The notes under the pieces: generated by a model | The model's input: the letters and a program-made list of their open reading frames with translations, nothing else | Told to the model about the DNA's origin: nothing | The model's database searches: none | Part shown: positions 26,053 to 35,265 of the stretch, in pieces | Numbering within the stretch: the stretch's first letter is position 1 | How the letters are laid out: each line of letters opens with the position of its first letter | DNA from: GCA-2786165 sp964625775 | GTDB lineage: Bacteria; Pseudomonadota; Gammaproteobacteria; Legionellales; Legionellaceae | Direction of reading: 5' to 3' | NCBI GenBank assembly: GCA_964625775.1 | Contig: CAZVEH010000004.1 | Coordinates: 3,746 to 67,745, forward strand | DNA: 64,000 nt | Program-made: the position numbers and the translations under genes

Positions 26053-27459
26053 ATGTCAAAAGACGAACCTACCTCCATCAAGCAGTGCTTAGTCATTGGT
26101 TTGGGTCGCATCGGCTTGCCACAGTCTTTATCGTTGGCTCATCGTGGCATCCAGGTGTACGGATTTGATCACCATCTTGAAACTGTCGAGATGCTACAAC
26201 GCGGCGACACTCCTTTTGATGAACCGTCCATGAATGACTATTTGCAACAAACAAGCGGAAAAAGCTTTTTCCCCTTCGCTTCTTGGGAGGCACTACATCC
26301 GTTTCTACCTGATATGGATGCTATTCTTTTCACAGTCGGTACCAGAGCGCCTACCCAACAAGACGTCATCAAACACACAGCTTTTGATTTACAAGCCTAT
26401 TATACCCTGCTGGATCTGCTATTCTCACCACCCATTGAGCTCAAAAAAGGCATTAAACTCATCATACGTACCACGTTACCTCTGGGCAGTACTGACCTAT
26501 TGAGAGAATATCTCGAAACAAAACATGGGTTACAAGAAGGAAACCATTTCTATCTAGCCTTTGTGCCAGAACGCGTGACCGAGGGATTCATGATCGATGA
26601 GTTGAAAACAATCCCCAAAATCATTGGCGTGTATTCTGAGGCTGCCTTTAAACCTATCAGTCAATTATTTGCTGATAAAAAAGAGCAGGTACTTAGGGTT
26701 AGGAACCCTATTACCGCAGAGTTTTGCAAATTAACTGATAATTCATACCGCAGTACTATGTTTAGTTATGCCAACGAAATAGCCATGCGTGCCAGCGAAC
26801 TTGATGTCGATGTCAAAGAAGTCATTCACGTGGTGAATGACCATTATGACCGCAATCATATTCCCAACCCGGGGTTTGTTTCCGGATATTGTCTCTGTAA
26901 AGATCCCTATATTTTCGAATTGGATTTTCTTAAACAAGCCAAAGAACGTGATTTTCATTCTGTTTGGTACTATGGACGCAAAACAAACGACTATCTGATT
27001 GATTTTGTCGTTGCAAAAATATGTGCTCATCTCCACAACACACGTTCGGCTTGCGTTGCAATACTGGGCTTGTCGTTTAAGGAAAATGTAGATGATTTTA
27101 GGCTATCCCATGCCTTTAAACTCATGGAAAAGTTAACCGCACAACACATTCAACACTTTAATGTCTATGATCCCTATCTTAACCAAAACAAATACACCAC
27201 TATACCTCAAGAATTTTTACCATATATCAACAACAGCAGTACCTCACTAGACAAGCATATCCTAGAAAACGTTGATGCGATTATTGTAAGCACCTGTCAT
27301 CAAGCAGTGCTTGATAACAGTCACTTAGATAAACTGACGCCATTATTATCCAACACGCACAAACCTTGTTATCTATTTGATGGCTGGGGTCATTGGGATG
27401 CGGCAGCCCGCATCAAACATATCCAATACGAAAGAATCGGCTTTAATCCGGATAAATAA
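26053..27459 (+). CDS. Nucleotide-sugar (UDP-glucose/GDP-mannose family) dehydrogenase
   Basis: A 468-aa NAD-dependent dehydrogenase oxidising a nucleotide sugar to its uronate. The N-terminal Rossmann motif is VIGLGRIGLPQSLSLA. FVPERVTEG, NSYRSTMFSYANEIA and the catalytic segment PGFVSGYCLCKDPY (Cys-x-x-Lys-Asp-Pro) follow, then the second Rossmann starting LGLSFKENVDDFRLS. The exact sugar cannot be told; the catalytic loop differs from the GGxCxPKD form of Ugd, so UDP-ManNAc or GDP-mannose types are alternatives. It starts 25 bp after the GT2 gene and is followed after 3 bp by the epimerase. Confidence 0.88.
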   Translation: MSKDEPTSIKQCLVIGLGRIGLPQSLSLAHRGIQVYGFDHHLETVEMLQRGDTPFDEPSMNDYLQQTSGKSFFPFASWEALHPFLPDMDAILFTVGTRAPTQQDVIKHTAFDLQAYYTLLDLLFSPPIELKKGIKLIIRTTLPLGSTDLLREYLETKHGLQEGNHFYLAFVPERVTEGFMIDELKTIPKIIGVYSEAAFKPISQLFADKKEQVLRVRNPITAEFCKLTDNSYRSTMFSYANEIAMRASELDVDVKEVIHVVNDHYDRNHIPNPGFVSGYCLCKDPYIFELDFLKQAKERDFHSVWYYGRKTNDYLIDFVVAKICAHLHNTRSACVAILGLSFKENVDDFRLSHAFKLMEKLTAQHIQHFNVYDPYLNQNKYTTIPQEFLPYINNSSTSLDKHILENVDAIIVSTCHQAVLDNSHLDKLTPLLSNTHKPCYLFDGWGHWDAAARIKHIQYERIGFNPDK

Positions 27460-27462
27460 CCT

Positions 27463-28461
27463 ATGAAAAAAAATATTTTAGTCACGGGTGCTGCGGGTTT
27501 CATCGGTTCGTTTTTATGTGAAGCGTTGGTTGCTTGCGGATATAACGTCGTGGGGATTGATAATTTTTTCCGCGGAAGTGCCGCCAATCTCAGCACGTTA
27601 TCCCCGCCTCACTTTATCTTAGAAGAGCTTGATCTGAGCGCGGCCAAACACATACAGCCACTACAAAAAATACTACGGCACCATCGCATTGAGATTGTGT
27701 TTCATCTTGCAGCCATTAACGGGACCCAATACTTCTACGATCAGCCTCTTTTTGTGTTCGATCAGAATATCAAAATCACGCAAAACTTACTGGCTGCGAT
27801 AGAATCAACCGGCGTAAACTACCTGATTTATTCTTCTAGCTCCGAAGTCTATGGCGATCCGTTGATCATCCCAACCGATGAAAAACATCCTATTATGTTG
27901 AATATCAGCTCTGATCGCGATTCGTACGCAGCGTCAAAGGCCGCCGCTGATTTTTATGTGCGATTATTCGCACAGCATCATCACATGTCCTGTCTGATTC
28001 TTCGTATCTTCAATTTATATGGTGAACGCATGGTAGGCACCAAATATGGGCAGGTCGTGGCTGAGTTCGTGACGCGCATGCTGCATGAAGAACGTTTCAC
28101 ACTGATTGGAGATGGATCACAGACACGCAGTTTTTGCTATGTCAAAGACGCCATTTGGATCATCAAACAATTGATGGAAAAAAATATCACGGGTTTGGTC
28201 AATGTGGGTAGCGCCGCAGAAATCAGTATTTTAAAACTGGCTCAACTCCTTCATGCGCTAGAGCATAGGCCCTTCGATCCGGTCTTTTTGCCGCCACGCG
28301 CCGGAGACCATCAAAGAAGACAACCCAATATCAGCTATTTACACGCATTGGTGCCAAACATCGTTTTCACCCCTTTAGAGTCTGGGTTAGAAAAAGTGAT
28401 TGAGTATTATCGAACGCGCCCCGGCGCCTCAAACCACACACTCTTGGGCCCAGATACGTAG
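27463..28461 (+). CDS. NAD-dependent nucleotide-sugar epimerase/dehydratase
   Basis: A 332-aa extended SDR. GAAGFIGSFLCEALV binds NAD, D37 (GIDNFFRGS) holds the ribose, SSSSEVYGDP supplies the catalytic Ser/Thr region and YAASK is the YxxxK pair. RIFNLYGERM and GDGSQTRSFCYVKDA follow, as in GalE/UXS/WbpP-like enzymes. It probably acts on the product of the preceding dehydrogenase. The last 33 bp overlap the 3' end of the convergent methyltransferase-like gene. Confidence 0.88.
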   Translation: MKKNILVTGAAGFIGSFLCEALVACGYNVVGIDNFFRGSAANLSTLSPPHFILEELDLSAAKHIQPLQKILRHHRIEIVFHLAAINGTQYFYDQPLFVFDQNIKITQNLLAAIESTGVNYLIYSSSSEVYGDPLIIPTDEKHPIMLNISSDRDSYAASKAAADFYVRLFAQHHHMSCLILRIFNLYGERMVGTKYGQVVAEFVTRMLHEERFTLIGDGSQTRSFCYVKDAIWIIKQLMEKNITGLVNVGSAAEISILKLAQLLHALEHRPFDPVFLPPRAGDHQRRQPNISYLHALVPNIVFTPLESGLEKVIEYYRTRPGASNHTLLGPDT

Positions 28462-29118
28462 CATGGCATTGCCTTTGGGCTGCAAATGATACAAAACGTC
28501 GCGCACTTCAATGCCAAAGTTTTTTTGTTGCAGCGCCAGAATAACAGGTCCTAAAAACGATGAAGGCACGCCATCGGCATCCACCAAAGGAAAAATTCGC
28601 ACCTCTTTTGCAACACGGGCCAATTCTTGGATCGTATGTACATGATAGTCCACCGTTTGTGGCGCCGTAGCTGAGAAAAAATGATGAGAACTTAACGCAT
28701 AATCAAAGAAAAACGCCGCAAAAGGCAAACAAGGCGCTCGCGCAACAACATAACGTCCTTCCGCATGACCTAGATCATAGTCTTGAAAAAATTTTGCCAT
28801 GCCTTGGCGTCGATAAGACACTAAGTGATCCAAACTGCCATAACGCTGTAAATCGAACGCTTCTTGTCGCGCTTTGATTTGCGCCAAACGTGTTGCAAAA
28901 CTCCGTTCAACCGTTTGTTGTAAGCGTGATTGATCAAGATCAAACCAGGCATCATAACTGACCAAATGAGCTGCTTTAAGGCGCATTTCGGCTTGAAATG
29001 CACTCCCACCGCTTTGAAACTCTAAAAATCTCATCGCTAATGCTGCATGAGGCAAATCAAACATATCTTGGTACTCATCTAAATGATGACCCCACAACAC
29101 GGCTCGTTCCATTGACAT
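28429..29118 (-). CDS. Probable SAM-dependent methyltransferase-like protein
   Basis: A 229-aa protein. The second half has FFFDYALSSHHFF, then HTIQELARVAKEVRIFPLVDADG, GIEVRDVLYHLQPKGNAMLRI. This pattern matches a family of short bacterial proteins labelled class I methyltransferase (motif FDLALSSHFLF ... EVRIFPL). A clear motif I (GxGxG) is not visible in this protein. The start at 29118 is favoured because AAAAGG lies about 6 bases upstream; the frame is open to 29151. It is convergent with the epimerase gene. Confidence 0.6.
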   Translation of the reverse strand: MSMERAVLWGHHLDEYQDMFDLPHAALAMRFLEFQSGGSAFQAEMRLKAAHLVSYDAWFDLDQSRLQQTVERSFATRLAQIKARQEAFDLQRYGSLDHLVSYRRQGMAKFFQDYDLGHAEGRYVVARAPCLPFAAFFFDYALSSHHFFSATAPQTVDYHVHTIQELARVAKEVRIFPLVDADGVPSSFLGPVILALQQKNFGIEVRDVLYHLQPKGNAMLRIWAQECVV

Positions 29119-29170
29119 ATGCATCCTTTTATTGTGAATTCTTTTAATCACTCGTCTTCGTGATTAAAAC

Positions 29171-29197
29171 GGTCATCCTGAGCGCAGCAAAGGATCT
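29171..29197. repeat. Dispersed repeat fragment (GTCATCCTGAGCG class)
   Basis: GGTCATCCTGAGCGCAGCA followed by AAGGATCT matches a widespread class of bacterial dispersed repeats, normally present as palindromes. Only one arm is visible. A diverged relative lies at 13494. Confidence 0.5.
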
Positions 29198-29347
29198 CCC
29201 CACCCCAAAATCTCCCCTCTTCCCTCCAGATAACGTAGTTTGGTCATTTAAAAAATGAAGGCAGTATACATGAATTTCGCAACCACTTGCTTCCAAAAAC
29301 GCCTCAGGAAGTATAGTATAAATCAGAGCTTGCGAAAAAGGGATATC

Positions 29348-30535
29348 ATGCATTCAACTGACATCGTCATTGTTGCCGCCAAAAGAACACCCATTGGTGC
29401 ATTTTTGGGTGGTCTGTCGACTTTACCTGCACCAAAACTAGGTAGCATTGCCCATATCGCTGCCCTTGAGGCCGCACAACTGCTTGCAGCAGATATCGAT
29501 GAGGTGATCTCTGGGTGCGTGCTGCAAGCGGGCATCGGCCAAGCACCTGCGCGTCAAGCTGCTATTTTAGCAGGCATCCCTTACGCTGCTGGTGCTACCA
29601 CCATCAATAAAATGTGCGGCTCGGGCATGAAGGCGGTGATGATTGCGCATGATCTCATTCAAACTGGCGCTGCAAATATTGTGTTGGCTTCCGGCATGGA
29701 AAGTATGAGCTTGGCGCCTTATTTATTAAGCAAAGCACGTACCGGTTATCGTTTAGGACATGGTGAATTGAAAGATCATATGTTTTTGGATGGTTTAGAA
29801 GACGCCTATGAACCCGGCAAACTCATGGGCTGTTTTGCCGATGAAACCGCCAAAGACTATCACCTGGATCGTGCCCAACAAGATGCGTTTGCCATAGAAT
29901 CTATGCAACGCGCCCTTGCCGCACAAGCATCCGGTGCTTTTCAACAAGAAATTGCCCCAGTCACGGTCACAACACGTACGGGAGAAACCCTTGTCACCCA
30001 AGATGAAAACCCTGACGAAAAAAAAATAAGCAAAGTCTCTCAGCTCAAACCGGCTTTTCATCCAGAAGGTACCATTACTGCTGCAAGCTCCAGCTCCATT
30101 GCCGACGGTGCCGCCAGTTTGATTCTCATGCGTATGGAGGAAGCCATACAACGTGGATTGATACCTTTGGCAAGAATTGTTGCCCAAAGTACGCATGCCC
30201 AAGAACCCCATACCTTTGCAACGGCGCCCATTTCAGCGATTAAAAAAGTCATTGAACGCGCTGGCTGGCAACCGCAGCAGGTTGATCTGTATGAAATCAA
30301 TGAAGCCTTTGCCGCGGTCACCCTTGCCGCCATAAAAGCCTTGGAACTTGATCCGAAAAAGGTCAATATTCATGGTGGTGCATGCGCCTTGGGGCACCCT
30401 ATTGGGGCATCAGGCGCCAGAATTCTTGTCACGCTGATACATGCTTTACAAGCCCAACACAAATCGCGTGGCGTTGCTGCGTTATGTATTGGTGGTGGCG
30501 AAGCCACAGCCATGGCGATTGAGCTACTGGTCTAG
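29348..30535 (+). CDS. Acetyl-CoA C-acetyltransferase (thiolase)
   Basis: A 395-aa thiolase. The acylated cysteine is C90 in NKMCGSGMKA. The C-terminal base set is GGACALGHPIGASGARI and the second cysteine lies in LCIGGGEA, with NEAFAAV also present. In this operon it would cleave the acetoacetyl-CoA formed after HMG-CoA lyase and acetoacetate activation, closing leucine breakdown to acetyl-CoA. The start at 29348 has GGGA a few bases before it; the same frame is open to 29255. It is the first gene of the leucine-degradation run. Confidence 0.93.
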   Translation: MHSTDIVIVAAKRTPIGAFLGGLSTLPAPKLGSIAHIAALEAAQLLAADIDEVISGCVLQAGIGQAPARQAAILAGIPYAAGATTINKMCGSGMKAVMIAHDLIQTGAANIVLASGMESMSLAPYLLSKARTGYRLGHGELKDHMFLDGLEDAYEPGKLMGCFADETAKDYHLDRAQQDAFAIESMQRALAAQASGAFQQEIAPVTVTTRTGETLVTQDENPDEKKISKVSQLKPAFHPEGTITAASSSSIADGAASLILMRMEEAIQRGLIPLARIVAQSTHAQEPHTFATAPISAIKKVIERAGWQPQQVDLYEINEAFAAVTLAAIKALELDPKKVNIHGGACALGHPIGASGARILVTLIHALQAQHKSRGVAALCIGGGEATAMAIELLV

Positions 30536-30545
30536 GGAATTCATC

Positions 30546-30881
30546 ATGAAGAAAAACACATCTACATCCTACTACTTCTATGCAGCTTATCTTAGTGTCA
30601 CCGTATGCGCTATTTTATTTACGTCGTATACTCGTGAATTAGCGCAAGCGATTTTAGTGGTGAACACCTATCTGAATGATTTTTTGAGCTGGATTTTCAG
30701 CCCATCCTCACTGGGTGTGAGTTTACGCCAAATTGTATCTTTGGCCCTAACGCCTATCCTGATTGTCGCCATTCCAACGCTCATTTATCGACTGCTCAAA
30801 CACCAAATGCCACCTTATTTGGTGCAAGTCATTTGGGTACTGTGGATCATAACTGCGCTTGCACATTTACTAAGCCAATAA
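30546..30881 (+). CDS. Small three-helix membrane protein
   Basis: A 111-aa hydrophobic protein with helices at about residues 10-28 (FYAAYLSVTVCAILFTSY), 60-82 (IVSLALTPILIVAIPTLIY) and 90-110. No family is recognised. It lies 10 bp after the thiolase stop and 10 bp before mccB, so it is embedded in the leucine-degradation operon, where no membrane subunit is expected. The same frame is open upstream inside the thiolase gene, but ATG 30546 is the sensible start. Confidence 0.65.
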   Translation: MKKNTSTSYYFYAAYLSVTVCAILFTSYTRELAQAILVVNTYLNDFLSWIFSPSSLGVSLRQIVSLALTPILIVAIPTLIYRLLKHQMPPYLVQVIWVLWIITALAHLLSQ

Positions 30882-30891
30882 GGGTTGCCGC

Positions 30892-32499
30892 ATGGCCATT
30901 TTATCAAATCACATCAATCCCCAATCAAAAGAATTCAAAACCAATGCAGCCGCAATGCAAGTTTTGGTCACCCAATTACAAAAGACCATCGCTGAGATCG
31001 CACAGGGCGGCGGAGCGCGTGCGCGCGAACGTCATCAGCAACATGGTAAGCTTTTGCCGCGTGAACGTTTAGAACAGTTACTTGATCCAGGTAGCCCTTT
31101 TTTAGAATTATCTCAATTGGCTGCTTATCAAGTTTACGAAGATGATTTACCTGCAGCGGGCATCATTACGGGTCTCGGCATTATTGCGGGTCAAGAATGT
31201 TTGATTGCCATCAACGATGCCACCGTCAAAGGGGGAACTTATTATCCCTTAACGGTGAAAAAACATTTGCGTGCACAAGAAATTGCCCAAGATAATCATC
31301 TACCCTGTATTTATATTGTCGATTCAGGTGGGGCTTTTTTACCCATGCAAGATCAAGTATTCCCAGACCGCGATCATTTTGGTCGGATTTTTTATAATCA
31401 AGCCAATCTATCCGCAAACAATATTCCACAAATTGCTGTTGTCATGGGCTCGTGTACCGCGGGCGGCGCTTATGTGCCTGCCATGGCAGATATCGCCATC
31501 ATGGTACGAAAACAATCTACAATTTTTCTTGGCGGCCCACCTTTGGTCAAAGCAGCCACTGGTGAAGTCATTAGCGCGGAGGAATTGGGTGGTGCTGATG
31601 TTCACTGCCGTCAATCGGGCGTCGCAGACTATTATGCTGACAATGACGCGCACGCTTTGGTATTAGCCCGAGACGCGGTCAAAGCACTCAACCGCACCAA
31701 ACTCGCTCCGTTGCAACGTATCGCAAGCCGAGAGCCTTTGTACGATCCCAAAGAATTATACGGGATCATCCCCGAGGATCCCCGCAAACCATTTGACTGC
31801 CGTGATGTGATCGCACGAATTGTCGACGGATCTGAAGTTGATGAGTTCAAAGCACTCTATGGCACCACCTTGGTCTGTGGATTTGCGCATCTCTATGGCT
31901 ACCCGATTGGAATTATTGCCAATAATGGCATTTTATTTGGTGAATCCGCCCTAAAAGGCGCTCACTTTATTCAACTCTGCACCCAAAGAGGCATTCCCCT
32001 GGTGTTTTTGCAAAACATCACGGGGTTTATGGTGGGCAGCAAATATGAAGCAGCTGGCATCGCCAAACATGGCGCAAAAATGGTCACCGCAGTGGCATCA
32101 GCACGAGTTCCCAAATTTACAGTCATCATTGGCGGCAGTTTTGGTGCGGGTAATTACGCCATGTGTGGACGTGCATATGCGCCTAGATTTTTATGGTCAT
32201 GGCCCAATGCACGCATTTCCGTCATGGGAGGCGAACAAGCTGCCTCTGTGTTGGCCGACATTCATCGAGAAAAATATCTCAAACGCAACACACCTTGGTC
32301 TACTGAGGAAGAGGATGCGTTTAAAGCACAACTTCGTCATCAATATGAAACCCAAGGCAATGCCTATTACGCCAGTGCACGGTTATGGGATGATGGCGTT
32401 ATTGCACCAGAAGATACTCGAAAAATCCTAGGCTTGAGCATATCAGCTAGTCTCAACGCGCCCATTGAGACCACACAATTTGGCATTTTTAGGATGTGA
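30892..32499 (+). CDS. liuB: Methylcrotonyl-CoA carboxylase beta subunit (carboxyltransferase)
   Basis: A 535-aa acyl-CoA carboxyltransferase of MCC-beta type, which moves the carboxyl from biotin to 3-methylcrotonyl-CoA in leucine catabolism. The N-terminal carboxyltransferase half shows GKLLPRERLEQLLDPGSPF, ATVKGGTYYPLTVKKHLRAQ and VDSGGAFLPMQDQVFPD, which are typical of MCC and not propionyl-CoA carboxylase. The C-terminal half shows QNITGFMVGSKYEAAGIAKHGAK and GGSFGAGNYAMCGRAY, the acyl-CoA site. The matching biotin subunit follows one gene downstream. Confidence 0.95.
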   Translation: MAILSNHINPQSKEFKTNAAAMQVLVTQLQKTIAEIAQGGGARARERHQQHGKLLPRERLEQLLDPGSPFLELSQLAAYQVYEDDLPAAGIITGLGIIAGQECLIAINDATVKGGTYYPLTVKKHLRAQEIAQDNHLPCIYIVDSGGAFLPMQDQVFPDRDHFGRIFYNQANLSANNIPQIAVVMGSCTAGGAYVPAMADIAIMVRKQSTIFLGGPPLVKAATGEVISAEELGGADVHCRQSGVADYYADNDAHALVLARDAVKALNRTKLAPLQRIASREPLYDPKELYGIIPEDPRKPFDCRDVIARIVDGSEVDEFKALYGTTLVCGFAHLYGYPIGIIANNGILFGESALKGAHFIQLCTQRGIPLVFLQNITGFMVGSKYEAAGIAKHGAKMVTAVASARVPKFTVIIGGSFGAGNYAMCGRAYAPRFLWSWPNARISVMGGEQAASVLADIHREKYLKRNTPWSTEEEDAFKAQLRHQYETQGNAYYASARLWDDGVIAPEDTRKILGLSISASLNAPIETTQFGIFRM

Positions 32500-32500
32500 C

Positions 32501-33274
32501 ATGAGCAAATTACTCACTGAACTCAAAGACCATGTGTTGACTCTGACCTTGAACCATCCTGAAAAACATAATGCGTTTGATGATGAGATACTCAGTTTAT
32601 TAGATAGCGCATTGGATCAAGCGCAACAGAATGCAGACGCTCACGTGATTGTGCTCCAAGCCCGGGGACGTCATTTTTCCGCTGGTGCTGATTTGGCGTG
32701 GATGAAACGTATGGTGCATTTGAGTGAAGCGGACAATCGCGCCGATGCATTACGTTTTGCTCAAATTATACATAAACTCTATAGAAGCCCCAAACCCACT
32801 ATAGCCTTGGTGCAAGGCGCAACCTATGGCGGCGGTATTGGATTGATTGCTGCGTGCGACATTGCCTTTGCCACAGAAACAGCCCAATTTTGTTTTTCTG
32901 AGGTCTCGTTGGGATTGGTCCCTGCGGTCATCAGTCCTTATGTCATTCAAGCCATTGGCGCACGGGCCGCAACTGCTTTGTTTTTAAGCGCAGAAGTATT
33001 TCACGCGCCCAAAGCGCATGCTTTACAGTTGATTCATACCCTGGTCAAAGAGGAAGACTTACACAGATTAGGATTAGAACACGCCAAGCGCATAGCACAG
33101 TTTCCAAAACAAGCCCTGCAAAGAGCCAAATCTTTGGTAAGAACCGTGCAAGGTCAAGAGATCAATGACACTTTGCTTGCGCATACGGCCGAGCTGATCG
33201 CACACATGCGCGTATCCACCGAAGCACAAGATGCATTACACTTGTTTTTAAATCACTCTTCAGGATCAGGATGA
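32501..33274 (+). CDS. liuC: Enoyl-CoA hydratase family, probable methylglutaconyl-CoA hydratase
   Basis: A 257-aa crotonase. The oxyanion loop residues lie in HFSAGADLAWMKRM, and the second glycine loop in GATYGGGIGLIAACD. Catalytic glutamate positions fall in FCFSEVSLGLVPAVISPYV. ADLAWMKRM is a feature of methylglutaconyl-CoA hydratases (LiuC/AUH). It hydrates 3-methylglutaconyl-CoA to HMG-CoA between the MCC step and HMG-CoA lyase, whose genes flank it. ATG 32501 begins just after the liuB stop, and the stop overlaps the liuD start (ATGA). Confidence 0.92.
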   Translation: MSKLLTELKDHVLTLTLNHPEKHNAFDDEILSLLDSALDQAQQNADAHVIVLQARGRHFSAGADLAWMKRMVHLSEADNRADALRFAQIIHKLYRSPKPTIALVQGATYGGGIGLIAACDIAFATETAQFCFSEVSLGLVPAVISPYVIQAIGARAATALFLSAEVFHAPKAHALQLIHTLVKEEDLHRLGLEHAKRIAQFPKQALQRAKSLVRTVQGQEINDTLLAHTAELIAHMRVSTEAQDALHLFLNHSSGSG

Positions 33275-35265
33275 CTATGTTTCGCAAACTACTAATTGCT
33301 AATCGTGGGGAAATTGCCTGTCGAATCATTCGCACAGCGCGCAAGATGGGTATCAACACAGTCGCAGTGTATTCAGAGGCAGACAGAAATAGTTTACATG
33401 TCCAACAAGCAGATCAAGCTTTTTATTTGGGCCCTGCGCCCGCCACAGAAAGCTACCTCAATATTGCAGCCCTCATGAAGATCGCCAAAGACTGTGGCGC
33501 TGAGGCAATCCATCCTGGATATGGTTTTTTATCTGAAAATCAAGAATTTGCACAAGCATGTGCAGCCGCGAATATCACCTTTATTGGACCTTCGGTCGAA
33601 GCTTTAAACATCATGGGCTCAAAACTATTGGCCAAGCAGCATTTGGCCAATAGTCCAGTCCCCTTGATTCCAGGCTACCATGGTGAAGATCAATCCGACC
33701 AGCGTCTGCTGAATGAAGCCAAAGCCATGGGATTCCCCGTTCTCATCAAAGCCGCAAACGGAGGCGGCGGCAAAGGAATGCGGACGGTGACTCAAACAGA
33801 GGGGTTTTTAGAAGCCTTGGCTGCAGCCCGGCGTGAATCATTGTCCAGTTTTGCCGATGATACGATGATTTTAGAGAAACTGGTGCAAAATCCTCGCCAC
33901 ATTGAAATCCAAATCATGGCGGATAATTTTGATCAGGTGGTTCATTTGTTTGAACGCGATTGCTCGATTCAGCGTCGTCATCAAAAAGTGCTCGAAGAAG
34001 CTCCTGCCAATCATCTGCAGCCCGAGTTGCGACAAAAATTGGCAGATGCAGCTATTGCGGTCGCCAAAGCCATCCGCTATCGAGGTGCGGGCACAGTTGA
34101 GTGTTTGGTCGATGATACGAATCAATTTTATTTCATGGAAATGAATACGCGTTTACAAGTAGAGCACCCCGTGACAGAAATGATCACAGGTTTGGATTTG
34201 GTCGAATGGCAAATCAAAATTGCCGCCAATCATCCTCTACCCTGCTCACAATCTGATATTCACGCGCATGGCCATGCTCTAGAATGTAGGCTGTACGCAG
34301 AAGATCCCTCACACGACTTTATGCCCTCCACAGGCCATATACGATTTTTACGCCAGCCACACACCGAGCATTTACGTATCGATACCGGCGTCAACGCGCA
34401 TGCTGCGATTTCTATGTATTATGATCCGATGATTGCAAAGCTCATCACCTGGGGCGAAACCAGGGCAGAAGCCATTCAACGCATGGCGACAGCATTACAA
34501 CAGTATCATTTAGGCGGGGTCAAAACCAACCGCGCTTTTCTTTTGGCTATTCTGCAGCATCCTTTATTTTTGGCCAATACCTTTACCACGCAGTTTCTAG
34601 GTCAAACAACGCTAGAAATCCCTGCTGTAGACAGTGCTCAAGCAGTTTTTTTGGCAGCTGCCCTGGATTATACCGCGCTCACACATCAAGCTGATCCGTT
34701 ATATCAAGCAACGTTTGGCTGGCAAATGCATTTGAACAGCCAGTGGATCTGGCATTATCGCTGCGGTGATCAGTCCTTTGCGATCCAGGTAAAGCCCCGC
34801 ACCCACACTCAACTCAGTTTGACCCGCCTGGACACCCAAACCCTACGTCCCACCACTTGTTCAACCCCAGACACCCTAGACCTTTCCCTCAGCTGCTCAG
34901 ACGATACGCTGCGCTATGATGATGGGCATACCATCCGTTGCGTTTATTACGAACGAGCCGCATCTGTCTTAACGCTCTATACCCCTGAAGGCCCTGTTGA
35001 GTTTCAACGCGTCCAACAGGAGAAAAACAGTGATCAAACCACTCATCAAGCACAATTAACCGCCCCGATGCCAGGCACGGTAGTGGCTATTTTGAAACAA
35101 ATTGGCGACCAAGTTGTACCGGGTGATGGGCTGATAGTCCTAGAAGCGATGAAGATGGAGCACACAATTCGCGCGCCCAATGCCGGTACCGTCCAAGATA
35201 TTTTTTATCCCGTGGGCGCACAAGTCTCCGAAGGCACTACCTTAGCGGCATTGGAGCCCTTATGA
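33271..35265 (+). CDS. liuD: Methylcrotonyl-CoA carboxylase alpha subunit (biotin carboxylase/BCCP)
   Basis: A 664-aa subunit. The order is biotin carboxylase N domain (MFRKLLIANRGEIACRI), ATP-grasp (IKAANGGGGKGMR; HIEIQIMAD; QRRHQKVLEEAPA; EMNTRLQVEHPVTE), biotin carboxylase C domain, a linker BT domain, and a biotinyl domain near the C-terminus with EAMKME, whose Lys (about residue 628) is biotinylated. It carries the CO2 used by the LiuB carboxyltransferase. The start ATGA overlaps the hydratase stop; a second Met two codons in is an alternative. The stop overlaps the HMG-CoA lyase start. Confidence 0.95.
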   Translation: MTMFRKLLIANRGEIACRIIRTARKMGINTVAVYSEADRNSLHVQQADQAFYLGPAPATESYLNIAALMKIAKDCGAEAIHPGYGFLSENQEFAQACAAANITFIGPSVEALNIMGSKLLAKQHLANSPVPLIPGYHGEDQSDQRLLNEAKAMGFPVLIKAANGGGGKGMRTVTQTEGFLEALAAARRESLSSFADDTMILEKLVQNPRHIEIQIMADNFDQVVHLFERDCSIQRRHQKVLEEAPANHLQPELRQKLADAAIAVAKAIRYRGAGTVECLVDDTNQFYFMEMNTRLQVEHPVTEMITGLDLVEWQIKIAANHPLPCSQSDIHAHGHALECRLYAEDPSHDFMPSTGHIRFLRQPHTEHLRIDTGVNAHAAISMYYDPMIAKLITWGETRAEAIQRMATALQQYHLGGVKTNRAFLLAILQHPLFLANTFTTQFLGQTTLEIPAVDSAQAVFLAAALDYTALTHQADPLYQATFGWQMHLNSQWIWHYRCGDQSFAIQVKPRTHTQLSLTRLDTQTLRPTTCSTPDTLDLSLSCSDDTLRYDDGHTIRCVYYERAASVLTLYTPEGPVEFQRVQQEKNSDQTTHQAQLTAPMPGTVVAILKQIGDQVVPGDGLIVLEAMKMEHTIRAPNAGTVQDIFYPVGAQVSEGTTLAALEPL

